NCBI GenBank assembly: GCA_016869975.1
Contig: VGCZ01000035.1
Coordinates: 1-56,116, forward strand
Length of the DNA stretch: 56,116 nucleotides
Reading direction: 5' to 3'
Source: Alphaproteobacteria bacterium
GTDB taxonomy: Bacteria; Pseudomonadota; Alphaproteobacteria; Reyranellales; Reyranellaceae
Shown: positions 8,524 to 17,760 of the stretch, one piece after another
Position numbering within the stretch: position 1 is the first letter of the stretch
Layout of the letters: each line of letters starts with the position of its first letter
Translations under genes and position numbers: made by a program
Notes under the pieces: model-generated
Told to the model about the DNA's origin: nothing
The model's input: the letters and a program-made list of their open reading frames with translations, nothing else
Database searches by the model: none

Positions 8524-9684
8524 TCAGCCAGCGAGGCCGTTGAGCGTGCCGACGACGGCAAGCTGGATATGTGCGGCGTCGACCATCTGCGAGACCGGCA
8601 CGCTTTCATTGGCGGCGTGGCCCTGCGCGCCGGAGCCCGGGCCGAAATTGATGATCTCGATGTCGTCGTCGGCGAAGTAGCGGCCGTCGCTGACGCCGGT
8701 GGCGTTGAGGAACTTCGCGCGCTTGCGCAGGCGGGCGTAGATCGCCTTCTCGAAAGCGGCGACGCCCTGGCCGTTCTCCGGCGCGAAGAAGCCGTTGGTG
8801 CCGGTGAGGAACTCGACCTTGTAGCTGCCGCGCGGCTCGCCGGCGGAATCGACGACCTTCTTGAGCTCGGTGAAGGCCGCCTTGACCTTCTCGCTGGGCA
8901 GCAGGCGGCGGTCGATCTCGACCGTGCAGGCGCTGGGCACGACGTTTGTGTTGTGACCGCCGTGGAACATGCCGACATTGACCGTCGATTTCATCGCGCC
9001 CGACAGGCGGCCGGGCAGCACCTTGTCGTAGTAGGTCTGCAGCACGGCCACGAGATGCATCATGCGCAGGATGGCATTGTCGCCGGCGGCGGGGTTGCCG
9101 GCATGCGCCGCCTTGCCCTTGGTGGTGATGCGCGCCCACAGCACGCCGCGCTCGGCGACGATCAACTGGTTCTCGGTTTGCGCGCCGAGGATCAGCACAT
9201 CGGGCCTCACCTTTCCCGTGGCGCGCAGATGCGCCATGCCGTCGGGGCCGAGATTCTCCTCGTCGGCGACGAAGGTGAAGACGACCTCGCCGCTGGCCGG
9301 CCCGCCGCGGCGGGCGATTTCCTCGGCGAGCCAGAGCTGCACCGCCATGCTGCCCTTGCAGTTGCCGGCGCCCAGCCCGTAGACCTTGCCGCCCTTAAGC
9401 GCCGCCTTGAACGGATCGGTGTTCCAGTTGGCGCGCTCGCCCACGCCCACCGTGTCGACATGCGCGTTGAATACGACGCTCGGGCCTTTGGCCTTGGCTT
9501 TTAGACGCGCCACGACGTTGTCGACCTTCCTGGTCTTGGTGACGGTCTCGACCTGGTAGCCGGCGGCCTTGAGGCGCTTGGCGGCATAGGCGCAGATGTC
9601 GACGCTCTCTCCCGGCGGGTAGGGGCTGGGAATCGCGATCAGGTCCGAGAGGATCGCGACGAGGCTCTTGTCGAGGTTGGACAT
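8524..9684 (-). CDS. M20 family metallohydrolase (ArgE/DapE-like)
   Basis: The 386-residue protein has the M20 peptidase/deacylase layout: metal-binding VFNAHVDTVGVG (His75, Asp77), catalytic VADEENLGPDG (Glu142/143), an inserted dimerisation domain (KGKAAHAGNPAAGDNAI), and a late His in GSGAQGHAANE. Such enzymes hydrolyse amide bonds in acyl-amino acids or small peptides. At the site where M20 enzymes carry the zinc-bridging Asp (usually GRGxxDMKG), this one reads GLGAGNCKG, with Asn108 instead. The downstream end is eight bases from the metE relic, and another M20-type gene lies nine bases upstream, so the two are probably one transcript. The substrate is unknown. Confidence 0.85.
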   Translation of the reverse strand: MSNLDKSLVAILSDLIAIPSPYPPGESVDICAYAAKRLKAAGYQVETVTKTRKVDNVVARLKAKAKGPSVVFNAHVDTVGVGERANWNTDPFKAALKGGKVYGLGAGNCKGSMAVQLWLAEEIARRGGPASGEVVFTFVADEENLGPDGMAHLRATGKVRPDVLILGAQTENQLIVAERGVLWARITTKGKAAHAGNPAAGDNAILRMMHLVAVLQTYYDKVLPGRLSGAMKSTVNVGMFHGGHNTNVVPSACTVEIDRRLLPSEKVKAAFTELKKVVDSAGEPRGSYKVEFLTGTNGFFAPENGQGVAAFEKAIYARLRKRAKFLNATGVSDGRYFADDDIEIINFGPGSGAQGHAANESVPVSQMVDAAHIQLAVVGTLNGLAG

Positions 9685-9693
9685 GATTGATCC

Positions 9694-10941
9694 TCAGCGG
9701 TTGGCGAGGCGCACCAGCGTCTCGACCAGCACGCGGGTGCCGGCGGCGAGGTCCTGGGGTGTCGCGTTCTCGATCTCGTTGTGGCTGATGCCGCGCTCGC
9801 AGGGCACGAAGACCATGCCGGTGGGGCAGAGGCGGGCGATGTGCATGGCGTCGTGGCCGGCGCCGGAGGGCATGTCCATGTTGGACAGCTCCAGGCGTCG
9901 CGCGGCGTCGCGCACCATGTCGACGACGTCTTTGTGGAACACCGTCGGCGCCACGTCGGTGACGCGCTCGATGGTGGCGGCGCAGGGCGCCGCGTGCCGG
10001 GCGACGGCGTCGCGCAGCGTCGCCTCGTAGCGCTCCAGCGCCGCCGTCTCCGGATGGCGCATGTCGATGGTGAAGGTGACGCGGCCCGGCACGGTGTTGG
10101 GCGAGCCGGGATAGACCTCGACGCGGCCGATGGTGAAGCGCAGCGTGTCCTCGGCATCGCGGGTCGCCGCCTGCATCGCGGCCGCCATGGCCACCGCCGA
10201 GGCGAACGCGTCCTTGCGCGCCGCGCGCGGCGTGGTGCCGGCGTGCGCCTCCTCGCCGAGCACCGTGACGATGAAGCGGCGGCTGCCCTGGATACCGGTG
10301 ACCACGCCGATGGTCTTGCGCGCGTCCTCCAGTCTTGGGCCCTGCTCGATATGGACCTCGACATAGCCGTCGAGCGCGTTGCCCGGGTCGCGCGCCGGCG
10401 CCGGCGCGGCCTCCAAGGTCCGCGCCAACGCGTCTTTCAGCATGACGCCGTCCCAGTCCTTCGCCTCCAGCATCGTCTGAAGGTCGTACTGACCCGCGAA
10501 CACCGCGGAGCCCATGGCGCCGGGCTGGAAGCGGCTGCCTTCTTCGTTGGTCCAGGCCACCGCCTCGACCGGGCGTTTGGTCCTTACGCCGGCGTCCTCC
10601 AGCGCCTCCAGCGCCTCGAAGGCGGCGAGCACGCCGTACATGCCGTCGAAGCGGCCGCCGGTGGGCTGGCTGTCCATGTGCGAGCCGCTGAGGATCGGTC
10701 GGGCATTGGGATCGGTTCCGGCGCGGCGCACGAAGAGATTGCCGATGCCGTCAGTGGAGACCGCGAATCCGCGCGACTTTGCCCACGACATGAGCAGGCT
10801 ACGCGCCGCCGCGTCTTCGGCCGACAGCGCCTGGCGATTGACGCCGCCTTTGGGCGTGCCGCCAAGCTTGGCCATGTCGGCGTGGCGTTGCCACAGGCGA
10901 TCCTCCCGCACGGCTCTTGTTGCGAGATCGACGCTGTCCAT
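9694..10941 (-). CDS. Zn-dependent amidohydrolase, AllC/HyuC type
   Basis: The 415-residue protein matches the allantoate amidohydrolase / N-carbamoyl-L-amino acid hydrolase group of M20. It has the metal motif SGSHMDSQPTGGRFDGMYG, the AWTNEEGSRF catalytic block, the HIEQGPRLE segment, dimerisation-domain EEAHAGTTP and the late PSGAGHDAMH motif. The start at 10941 (MDSVDLATRA) is chosen over an unconserved 23-residue extension. The divergently transcribed puuE-type allantoinase starts 91 bases away. Together these would give allantoin to allantoate to ureidoglycine/ureidoglycolate, so allantoate is the favoured substrate by context. N-carbamoyl amino acids remain the alternative. Confidence 0.85.
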   Translation of the reverse strand: MDSVDLATRAVREDRLWQRHADMAKLGGTPKGGVNRQALSAEDAAARSLLMSWAKSRGFAVSTDGIGNLFVRRAGTDPNARPILSGSHMDSQPTGGRFDGMYGVLAAFEALEALEDAGVRTKRPVEAVAWTNEEGSRFQPGAMGSAVFAGQYDLQTMLEAKDWDGVMLKDALARTLEAAPAPARDPGNALDGYVEVHIEQGPRLEDARKTIGVVTGIQGSRRFIVTVLGEEAHAGTTPRAARKDAFASAVAMAAAMQAATRDAEDTLRFTIGRVEVYPGSPNTVPGRVTFTIDMRHPETAALERYEATLRDAVARHAAPCAATIERVTDVAPTVFHKDVVDMVRDAARRLELSNMDMPSGAGHDAMHIARLCPTGMVFVPCERGISHNEIENATPQDLAAGTRVLVETLVRLANR

Positions 10942-11032
10942 GGCGTCCGCGCTCCGTCCGCTGTGATTTACCCCGTCCGTTGCTATACAGGTGACGAGGC
11001 CGCGCGACAATCAGCGGCCGTCGGAGGCGGCG

Positions 11033-11947
11033 ATGGCGCTCAATTATCTCGCTCGAGATCTCTACGGCTACGGCCCCAAGACGCCCGACCCGCAGTGGCC
11101 CGGCGGCGCCCGTATCGCCGTCAGCTTCGTGCTGAACTACGAGGAGGGTGGTGAGAACACCGTCCTCAACGGCGATCCGGGCTCGGAGGTGTATCTGACC
11201 GAGGTGCCCGGCGGGCAGCCCTTTGTCGGCCAGCGCGATCTCAGCACCGAGTCCGTCTACGAGTATGGCTCGCGCGCCGGCTTCTGGCGCATCCTGCGCC
11301 TGTTCGCCCAGCGCAAGATCAACTTCACCTCCTGGGCGGTCGGCCGCGCGTTGGAGCTCAATCTAGCCGCCGGCCGCGCCATGATCGAGGCTGGCCACGA
11401 GGTGGCGAGTCACGGCTATCGCTGGATCAACTACAAGGACTTCGGCGAGGCGGAGGAACGCGACCATATGCACATGGCGATCCGCGCCATCGAGGCGGCC
11501 TGCGGCAAGCGGCCGGTCGGCTGGTACACCGGTCGTTTCAGCGATCACACGCTGAGGCTCGTGGTTGAAAACGGCGGCTTCCTCTATTCGAGCGATTCGT
11601 ACGCCGACGACCTGCCGTACTATGTGCGCGTCGAAGGCGCGCCGCACCTGATCGTGCCGTACACACTCGACGTCAACGACATGAAGTTCGCCGTGCCGCC
11701 GGGTTTCAGCGCCGGCGAGGGCTGGTTCAACTACATGAAGGACGCCTTCGACACGCTCTACGCCGAGGGCGTGGCGGGCGCGCCCAAGATGATGTCGATC
11801 GGTCTGCACTGTCGCCTCGCCGGCCGCCCGGGACGCGCCGCCGCGTTGGCGCGCTTCATGGACCATGTGCTGAGCCACGAGCGCGTCTGGGTCGCGACCC
11901 GCGAGCAGATCGCGCGGCACTGGCTGACGGTGCATCCGCCGGGTTGA
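11033..11947 (+). CDS. puuE: Allantoinase PuuE-type polysaccharide deacetylase-fold protein
   Basis: The 304-residue protein carries a NodB-like barrel with PuuE features: LARDLYGYGPKTPDPQWPGG at the N-terminus, VSFVLNYEEGGENTVLNGD, SVYEYGSRAGFWRI, and GHEVASHGYRWINY. PuuE is a cofactor-independent allantoinase that opens the allantoin ring to allantoate, the last ring-opening step of purine degradation. The ATG at 11033 has GGAGG five bases upstream; an ATG at 10991 would add an unconserved leader. An AllC/HyuC-like amidohydrolase is divergent and an acyl-CoA synthetase follows 18 bases downstream. No uricase or ureidoglycolate lyase is present in the window. Confidence 0.85.
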   Translation: MALNYLARDLYGYGPKTPDPQWPGGARIAVSFVLNYEEGGENTVLNGDPGSEVYLTEVPGGQPFVGQRDLSTESVYEYGSRAGFWRILRLFAQRKINFTSWAVGRALELNLAAGRAMIEAGHEVASHGYRWINYKDFGEAEERDHMHMAIRAIEAACGKRPVGWYTGRFSDHTLRLVVENGGFLYSSDSYADDLPYYVRVEGAPHLIVPYTLDVNDMKFAVPPGFSAGEGWFNYMKDAFDTLYAEGVAGAPKMMSIGLHCRLAGRPGRAAALARFMDHVLSHERVWVATREQIARHWLTVHPPG

Positions 11948-11965
11948 GCAGGGGGAAACGCCGAC

Positions 11966-13528
11966 ATGACCAACCAGCTCTACGACGCGCCGACGGGCAC
12001 CAGCCTGGTGTTCCGCGCGCTGCGCCGCTTTCCCGACCGCACCGCCTTCGCCTGGGATGGCGGCTCACTCAGCTATGCCGGCACCCTGGCGCTGATCGGC
12101 CGCATGCAGGCGGCGATGGCGGCGGCCGGACTGAAGCACGGCACGCATATCGCGTTGCTCAGCGCCAACCGCGTCGAGGGCTGGTGCGCCGGTGTCGCCG
12201 CCGGCGCGCTCGGCCTGGTGACGACATGGCTGCATCCGCTGGGTTCAATCGACGATCATCTCGAGCAGATCGACGATGGCGATATGGATGCGCTGGTGGT
12301 TGATGTACCGGCCTACGGCGATCGCGGCGGGCACTTGGCAGCGCGGGCGTCGCGGCTGAAGACGGTTTTCACACTGGGCAAAGCGGCGTTCGGCGTCGAC
12401 CTGCTCGCGGCGGCAGAGAAGGCCGGCGAGACGAGCGCGCGCGACCTCGCCAACGCCGATGACTACGCCATACTCGGCTATACCGGCGGCACCACGGGCA
12501 AGTCCAAGGGGGCGATCCGCCGGCACCGTTCGGCTGCCGCGATTACGCCCGCGATCCTCGCCGATTTCGAGCTCCCCAAGGACCCGCGCTACCTCGCCGT
12601 GGCGCCGATCACCCATGTCGCCGGCACCAAGGTGACGCCAGCGCTGACGCTGGGCGGCACGATCCATCTGATGAAGGGCTTCGACCCCGCGAAGGTCCTG
12701 GCGACTATCGAGCGCGAGCGCATCAATCTCACGCTGCTCGTGCCGACCATGATCTACGTGCTGCTCGACCACCCACAGCTCGACAAGACGGATCTATCGT
12801 CACTCGAGCTGCTGCTCTATGGCGCCTCGCCGATGTCGCCAACGCGACTGGTCGAAGGTCTAGAGCGCATCGGCCCGGTCTTCTCGCAGCTCTACGGCCA
12901 GACCGAGTGCTATCCGATCAGTGTGCTGCGCAAGGCCGATCACGACGCGAAGCGACCCGAGCTCTTCGCGTCGTGCGGTGCGCCGGTGGCCGGTGTGCAG
13001 GTCAAGCTGCTCGACGACGATCTCAGCGAGGTGGCGATGGGCCAGGCTGGCGAGATCTGCGTGCGCTCGCCTTGCACCATCGAGTCTTATTGGAAGCGGC
13101 CGGAGCAGACGGCCGAGGCGTTCAAGGGCGGCTGGCTGCACACCGGCGATATCGCGCGCGCCGACGAGCGGGGCTATCTCTACATCGTCGATCGCAAGAA
13201 AGACATGATCGTCACCGGCGGCTTCAACGTCTTCCCGCGCGAGGTCGAGGACGCGCTGACGTCGCACCCCGACGTCGCCATGGCCGCGGTGATCGGCGTC
13301 CCCGACCCGAAATGGGGCGAGGCGGTTACCGCGCTCATCGTGCGCAAGCCGGGCGGCACGGTCGAGGCCGAGGCGCTGATGCGGCTGGTCAAGGACCGCA
13401 AGGGCTCGCAGCAGGCGCCCAAGCGCGTCGAGTTCGTCGACGAACTGCCGCTGACCGCCGTCGGCAAGGTCGACAAGAAGGTGCTGCGCAGGAAGTACTG
13501 GCAGGGCAAGGACAGGATGGTGGGTTAG
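11966..13528 (+). CDS. AMP-dependent acyl/aryl-CoA synthetase
   Basis: This 520-residue ANL-superfamily ligase has the phosphate-binding motif YTGGTTGKSKGAIRRHR, LYGQTEC in place of YGxTE, the HTGDIARADERGYL block, DRKKDMIVTGGFNVFPREVE, and the C-terminal Lys in LTAVGKVDKK. It is shorter than and clearly distinct from the synthetase at 5379. The pattern resembles ligases annotated as long-chain-fatty-acid or aromatic-acid CoA ligases. The substrate is not determinable here. It lies 18 bases after puuE and five before a ParD-like small gene, all on the plus strand, but no pathway link to allantoin is known. Confidence 0.88.
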   Translation: MTNQLYDAPTGTSLVFRALRRFPDRTAFAWDGGSLSYAGTLALIGRMQAAMAAAGLKHGTHIALLSANRVEGWCAGVAAGALGLVTTWLHPLGSIDDHLEQIDDGDMDALVVDVPAYGDRGGHLAARASRLKTVFTLGKAAFGVDLLAAAEKAGETSARDLANADDYAILGYTGGTTGKSKGAIRRHRSAAAITPAILADFELPKDPRYLAVAPITHVAGTKVTPALTLGGTIHLMKGFDPAKVLATIERERINLTLLVPTMIYVLLDHPQLDKTDLSSLELLLYGASPMSPTRLVEGLERIGPVFSQLYGQTECYPISVLRKADHDAKRPELFASCGAPVAGVQVKLLDDDLSEVAMGQAGEICVRSPCTIESYWKRPEQTAEAFKGGWLHTGDIARADERGYLYIVDRKKDMIVTGGFNVFPREVEDALTSHPDVAMAAVIGVPDPKWGEAVTALIVRKPGGTVEAEALMRLVKDRKGSQQAPKRVEFVDELPLTAVGKVDKKVLRRKYWQGKDRMVG

Positions 13529-13533
13529 GAACG

Positions 13534-13743
13534 ATGGCTCGCAATGGCGGTGACGGGAAGTTCGCGCCAGAGGCTGGGCCAGACACAGACGATTTGGGCG
13601 GCTACACAGTTAACGAGTTGCGCGCCCTGTGGGATGAAGGCATCGCCAGTGGTCCTGGCGAAAACGGCCCGATGACCGTGGAGCGTCTTCGGCAAAGGAT
13701 ACAGGCGAGCACAAAAAGTGCCCACCTGCCTTCGCGAAACTGA
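13534..13743 (+). CDS. Small ParD-antitoxin-like orphan protein
   Basis: The 69-residue product starts five bases after the synthetase stop. Its middle, VNELRALWDEGIASGPGENG followed by MTVERLRQRI, resembles the C-terminal toxin-binding helix region of ParD/CC2985-type antitoxins (LRxxxxEGxxSGP...). The N-terminal ribbon-helix-helix DNA-binding half is not recognisable, and no ParE toxin gene follows. It may be a remnant or a lone antitoxin-like protein. Translation is plausible because of the tight spacing, but expression is unproven. Confidence 0.45.
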   Translation: MARNGGDGKFAPEAGPDTDDLGGYTVNELRALWDEGIASGPGENGPMTVERLRQRIQASTKSAHLPSRN

Positions 13744-13777
13744 ACCGCGCGTGTGTGGCGCGCTGGCGTTGATTCAC

Positions 13778-14527
13778 TCAACCCCGCCCGACGAACGGCA
13801 TCTTGGTCGCCATGACCGTCATGAACAGCATGTTGGCGTCGGGCGGCAACGTGGCGGCGTAGACAACCGCACGCGCCACGGCCTGCACGTCCATCGTCGG
13901 CTCGATGCGCGTCGATCCGTCGGGCTGCGGCACGCCGCGCGCCATGCGCTCGGTCATCGGCGTGGCGGCGTTGCCGATATCGATCTGGCTGCAGGTGATG
14001 TCGAACTCGCGGCCGTCGAGCGAGATCGCCTTGGTGAGCCCGGTGATGGCGTGCTTGGTCGCGGTATAGGGAGCGGAGCGTGGCCGGGGCGTGTGGGCCG
14101 AAATCGAGCCGTTGTTGATGATGCGTCCGCCCTGCGGCTTCTGCGCCTTCATCATGCGGATGGCTTCCTGGGCGCAGAGGAACGAGCCGGTGAGGTTGAT
14201 GTCGACCACCGCCTTCCATTGCTCGTAGGTCAGGTCCTCCATCGGGATCGGCGGCGCGCCGGTGCCGGCGTTGTTGAACAGCACGTCGATGCGGCCGAGG
14301 CCTTCCTTGAGCTTGGCGAAGATCGCCTTGACCTGCTGGGGATCGCCGGCGTCGCCCTGCAGCACCAGCGCCTTGACGCCGCAGGCGCGTGCCTCGGCGG
14401 CGACGGACTCCAGCATCTCGGCGCGGCGGCCCACCAGACCAACGTCGAAGCCTTCCTTGGCCAGCGCCAGAGCGGCGGCTTTGCCGACGCCCGATCCGGC
14501 GCCTGTGACGAGGGCGACTTTAGCCAT
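13778..14527 (-). CDS. Short-chain dehydrogenase/reductase
   Basis: The 249-residue classical SDR has the Rossmann glycine motif [17 protein letters not shown] at the end of strand four, the catalytic Ser in NGSISAH and the active-site YTATK. It oxidises or reduces an unknown alcohol/ketone with NAD(P)H. The ATG at 14527 has AAGGAG eight bases upstream. The frame is open far upstream, but that region belongs to the xanthine phosphoribosyltransferase gene in another frame. It lies 80 bases downstream of that gene on the same strand. Confidence 0.92.
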   Translation of the reverse strand: MAKVALVTGAGSGVGKAAALALAKEGFDVGLVGRRAEMLESVAAEARACGVKALVLQGDAGDPQQVKAIFAKLKEGLGRIDVLFNNAGTGAPPIPMEDLTYEQWKAVVDINLTGSFLCAQEAIRMMKAQKPQGGRIINNGSISAHTPRPRSAPYTATKHAITGLTKAISLDGREFDITCSQIDIGNAATPMTERMARGVPQPDGSTRIEPTMDVQAVARAVVYAATLPPDANMLFMTVMATKMPFVGRG

Positions 14528-14607
14528 TGAGCGCTCCTTCCCCTGCTTGCGGGCCGAACCATGGGCCGAATCTCGGCGGGCGCGCAAGCGTGGCGCGCCG
14601 CTGCGCC

Positions 14608-15111
14608 CTAGCGGCGCTTCTGCTTGAGCTCGAAGATCGGCGTCGACATCACCGCCTCCTGGTCCCAGGGGAACAGGATCCAGGTATCCTGGCTGACCTC
14701 GGTGATGAAGGTGTCGACCATCGGCTTGCCGGCCGGTTTGGCGTAGACCGTGGCGAAGTGCGCCTTGGGCAGCATCTGGCGCACGCGCTCGGCAGTGACG
14801 CCGGTGTCGACCAGATCGTCGACGATCAGCCAGTCCTCGCCCTTGTCGGCCTCGGCCTGGGTGCCCTTGAGCACCTCGACCTTGGCGCCGCGTTTCGTCT
14901 TCTCGTAGGTCGAGCAGCAGATCGTGTCGATCAGACGCAGCTCCAGCTCGCGCGCGACGATCGCCGCCGGGACCAGGCCACCGCGGGTGATGGCGACGAG
15001 GCCTTTGTAGGGCCCCGCATCGGCCAAGCGCCAGGCCAGCGCCTTGGCGTCGCGGTGCAACTCGGTCCAGGACACCGGAAACATCTTGCTGTAGGTCGTG
15101 CCTGCGGCCAT
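14608..15111 (-). CDS. gpt: Xanthine phosphoribosyltransferase
   Basis: The 167-residue protein is a type I phosphoribosyltransferase of the Gpt group, which salvages xanthine and guanine with PRPP to XMP/GMP. The PRPP loop is [28 protein letters not shown] near the N-terminus and ILFPWDQE near the C-terminus are typical of enterobacterial-type Gpt. Together with the ureide genes 3 kb away it gives the window a small purine-salvage theme, though the genes are not co-transcribed. Confidence 0.92.
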   Translation of the reverse strand: MAAGTTYSKMFPVSWTELHRDAKALAWRLADAGPYKGLVAITRGGLVPAAIVARELELRLIDTICCSTYEKTKRGAKVEVLKGTQAEADKGEDWLIVDDLVDTGVTAERVRQMLPKAHFATVYAKPAGKPMVDTFITEVSQDTWILFPWDQEAVMSTPIFELKQKRR

Positions 15112-15264
15112 TCGGGTCCCCCTGCCGGTTCATGCCCGGGATAGCATCGCCCATGGCGGGCGCGAAAGCGGCGAATTCCGGTATGGTGGCTATTTACACG
15201 CCGGGACGAGACGCTATGGTGCGCCGCCTTGCCGGTCCGGCCGCATTGCAGCCCGAGGAGAGAA

Positions 15265-16068
15265 ATGGATTTCGTGATGCCCGATCTGTCGAGCGGCGCC
15301 TTCTGGGCGGCGTTGGGCAAGATCATTGTGGCCGACATCATTCTCGCCGGCGACAACGCGGTGGTTATCGCGCTCGCCGCCCGCAACCTGGAGCAGCGTC
15401 ATCGCAGGCCGGCGATCCTGGTCGGCAGCTTCGGCGCGATCGCCCTGCGCGTGCTGTTCGTGTTCATCGTCGGCCTGCTGCTGAGCGTGCCGTACCTGAA
15501 GCTGATCGGCGGCGTGCTGCTGCTGTGGATCGGCGTCAAGCTGCTGACCCAGGGCGACGAGAGCGACGCGCATGGCGACGGCGTCAAGGCCAGCCGCAAC
15601 ATGTGGGGCGCGATCTGGACCATCATCGTGGCCGACGCGGTGATGAGCCTCGACAACGCCATCGCTATCGCCGCCGCCGCCAACAACGACGGCGTACTGG
15701 TGATCCTCGGCCTGCTGATCAGCATACCGATCATCATTTACGGCAGCACCTATCTGACGGCCTTGCTACAGCGATACCCGATCCTCGTGGTGTTCGGCGG
15801 CGCGCTGCTGGGCTGGATCGGCGGCGAGGTGATGTCGAGCGACGGCAAGCCGCCGCAGGCCGCCGTGGCCCCTCCCGGCACGATCGCGTTCTGGCTCGAA
15901 GCGCGTATCCCCTACGCGCACTATGTCTGCGCCGCGGCGGGCGCCATCTTCGTCGTGGTGGTTGGCAAGTTCCTGAGCAGACGCCGGCAGGCCAAGCTCG
16001 AGAGCCAAGCGCCGGACCTCGTGGACCTCGCGCGGGACGACGCCGCCGGCGCCGACAAGCGGAAATAG
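15265..16068 (+). CDS. TerC family integral membrane protein (YjbE-type)
   Basis: The 267-residue protein has seven to eight hydrophobic segments and the paired acidic membrane motifs of the TerC family, IILAGDNAVVIALAA and AVMSLDNAIAIAAAANN. TerC proteins handle metal ions, notably Mn(II) efflux in related YceF/YkoY proteins. The ATG at 15265 follows GAGGAG at good spacing; an ATG at 15229 lacks this. The C-terminal tail is charged and cytoplasmic. A UspA gene follows ten bases later, suggesting one transcript. Confidence 0.88.
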   Translation: MDFVMPDLSSGAFWAALGKIIVADIILAGDNAVVIALAARNLEQRHRRPAILVGSFGAIALRVLFVFIVGLLLSVPYLKLIGGVLLLWIGVKLLTQGDESDAHGDGVKASRNMWGAIWTIIVADAVMSLDNAIAIAAAANNDGVLVILGLLISIPIIIYGSTYLTALLQRYPILVVFGGALLGWIGGEVMSSDGKPPQAAVAPPGTIAFWLEARIPYAHYVCAAAGAIFVVVVGKFLSRRRQAKLESQAPDLVDLARDDAAGADKRK

Positions 16069-16077
16069 GAGGATTCC

Positions 16078-16509
16078 ATGAGCGACAAGGGCTCGATCCT
16101 CGTTCCCGTGGACGGTTCGGCCAATTCCGACCGCGCGGTGAAGCACGCCATCGACCTGGTGGCGGGCGGGTTCGCCGATATGCTGCATTTGGTGAATGTC
16201 CAGCCGCCGGTAGGCGGCGTGGTGTCGACCTTCGTCGATCGCGAGACCATCAGCGACTATCATCGCGAACACGGTGAGGCGGCGCTGCGGTCGGCTCGGC
16301 ACCTCTGCGAAGCCGCCGGCGTGCGGTCCCAGGCGCACATTTTTGTCGGCCGGCCGGCCGAGATCGTCGGCGAATACGCGCGGAAGATCGCGGCCAAACA
16401 GGTCGTGCTGGGCACGCGCGGTCACTCCGGCGTGTCCGGCGTGCTCCTGGGGTCGGTGGCGCAAGCGGTCGTCGAGTACGTCGACGTACCCATCACCTTG
16501 GTGAAGTAG
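16078..16509 (+). CDS. Universal stress protein, UspA family
   Basis: The 143-residue single-domain Usp has the N-terminal ILVPVDGSANSDRAV strand-loop and the ATP-binding signature GTRGHSGVSGVLLGSVAQAV near the C-terminus (G-2x-G-9x-G-S). It therefore likely belongs to the ATP-binding subgroup. Its start follows AGGAGG and lies ten bases after the TerC stop, so it is co-transcribed with a probable metal transporter. Confidence 0.92.
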   Translation: MSDKGSILVPVDGSANSDRAVKHAIDLVAGGFADMLHLVNVQPPVGGVVSTFVDRETISDYHREHGEAALRSARHLCEAAGVRSQAHIFVGRPAEIVGEYARKIAAKQVVLGTRGHSGVSGVLLGSVAQAVVEYVDVPITLVK

Positions 16510-16538
16510 GCGGCGTCGGGCCGCTGCGGAGCAGGGCC

Positions 16539-17705
16539 ATGGCCGATCTCGCGATCTGGGCGACGCAGCCGGGCAAGACGCGTGGGCGGCTGCATCGCGA
16601 GCCCGAGACGGCGACGCGCTCGCCGTTCCAGCGCGATCGCGACCGCATCATCCATTCGACCGCGTTCCGCCGGCTGAAGCACAAGACGCAGGTCTTCGTG
16701 AACCACGAAGGCGATCACTACCGCACGCGGCTCACGCATTCGCTTGAAGTGGCGCAGATCGCGCGCTCGATCGCGCGCACCCTGGCGCTCGACGAGGACC
16801 TCGCCGAGGCCTTGGCGCTGGCCCACGATCTGGGCCACACGCCGTTCGGCCATTCCGGCGAGGAAGCGCTCGACGCGGCGATGAAGGATCACGGCGGCTT
16901 CGACCACAATGCCCAGACTCTGCGGATCCTGACCAAGCTCGAGCACCGCTACGCCGAGTTCGACGGGCTGAACCTGACCTGGGAGACGCTGGAGGGCGCG
17001 GTCAAGCACAACGGCCCGCTGCTGGCCGGCGGCAAGACCCTGGCCGATCTGCCGGCGGCCATCGTCGAGTTCAGCGGTGACTGGGATCTCGACCTCGCCA
17101 CCTATGCCGGCCCGGAGGCGCAGGTCGCCTCGCTGAGCGATGACATCGCCTATAACAACCACGACATCGACGACGGCCTGCGCGCCGGCCTGTTCGCGAT
17201 CGAGGATCTGCTGCCGCTGCCGCTGGTCGGCGACATGTTCAAGGAGGTCCGTCGGCGTTATCCCGCGATCGAGGAGGCGCGGCTCACGCACGAGGCGATC
17301 CGGCGGCTGATCAACGTCATGGTCGAGGACGTGGTCGGCGAGACCCGCCGGCGCCTGGCCGAAGCGGCGCCGCGCGATGTCCAGGACATCCGTCATCTGG
17401 GCCGGCCGGTCGTCGCGTTCTCGCCGACGATCGCCGCGGCGAACACCGCCGTGCGCGAGTTCCTTTACGCGCGCATGTACTTCCATTGGCGCGTGCATCG
17501 CATGAAGGCGAAGGCGAGCCGCGTCGTCGGCGATCTCTTCGGCCTGCTCTTCGCCGATCCACGCTGCCTGCCCGATGAGTGGCGGGTGCGGGCGCTGGAG
17601 CATGACCAGCGTGGCCGCGCCCGCGTCGTTGCCGACTATATCGCGGGCATGACCGACAACTACGCCTTGGAGGAGCACCGACGGCTGTTCGACCCGTACA
17701 CCTGA
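16539..17705 (+). CDS. dgt: Deoxyguanosinetriphosphate triphosphohydrolase-like HD protein
   Basis: The 388-residue protein matches the type-2 dGTPase-like family. After a basic N-terminus ([20 protein letters not shown]) come the HD-domain metal motifs [15 protein letters not shown] and [17 protein letters not shown], then [20 protein letters not shown]. Known members remove triphosphate from dNTPs and control nucleotide pools. The gene sits directly upstream of argS (56 bases), an order common in alphaproteobacteria. No frameshift or missing catalytic residue is seen. Confidence 0.92.
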   Translation: MADLAIWATQPGKTRGRLHREPETATRSPFQRDRDRIIHSTAFRRLKHKTQVFVNHEGDHYRTRLTHSLEVAQIARSIARTLALDEDLAEALALAHDLGHTPFGHSGEEALDAAMKDHGGFDHNAQTLRILTKLEHRYAEFDGLNLTWETLEGAVKHNGPLLAGGKTLADLPAAIVEFSGDWDLDLATYAGPEAQVASLSDDIAYNNHDIDDGLRAGLFAIEDLLPLPLVGDMFKEVRRRYPAIEEARLTHEAIRRLINVMVEDVVGETRRRLAEAAPRDVQDIRHLGRPVVAFSPTIAAANTAVREFLYARMYFHWRVHRMKAKASRVVGDLFGLLFADPRCLPDEWRVRALEHDQRGRARVVADYIAGMTDNYALEEHRRLFDPYT

Positions 17706-17760
17706 GCGTGTTATCAGGGCCGATCCGTCCGTTTCCGCAACCGTGCTTCCTCTCGAGTCC

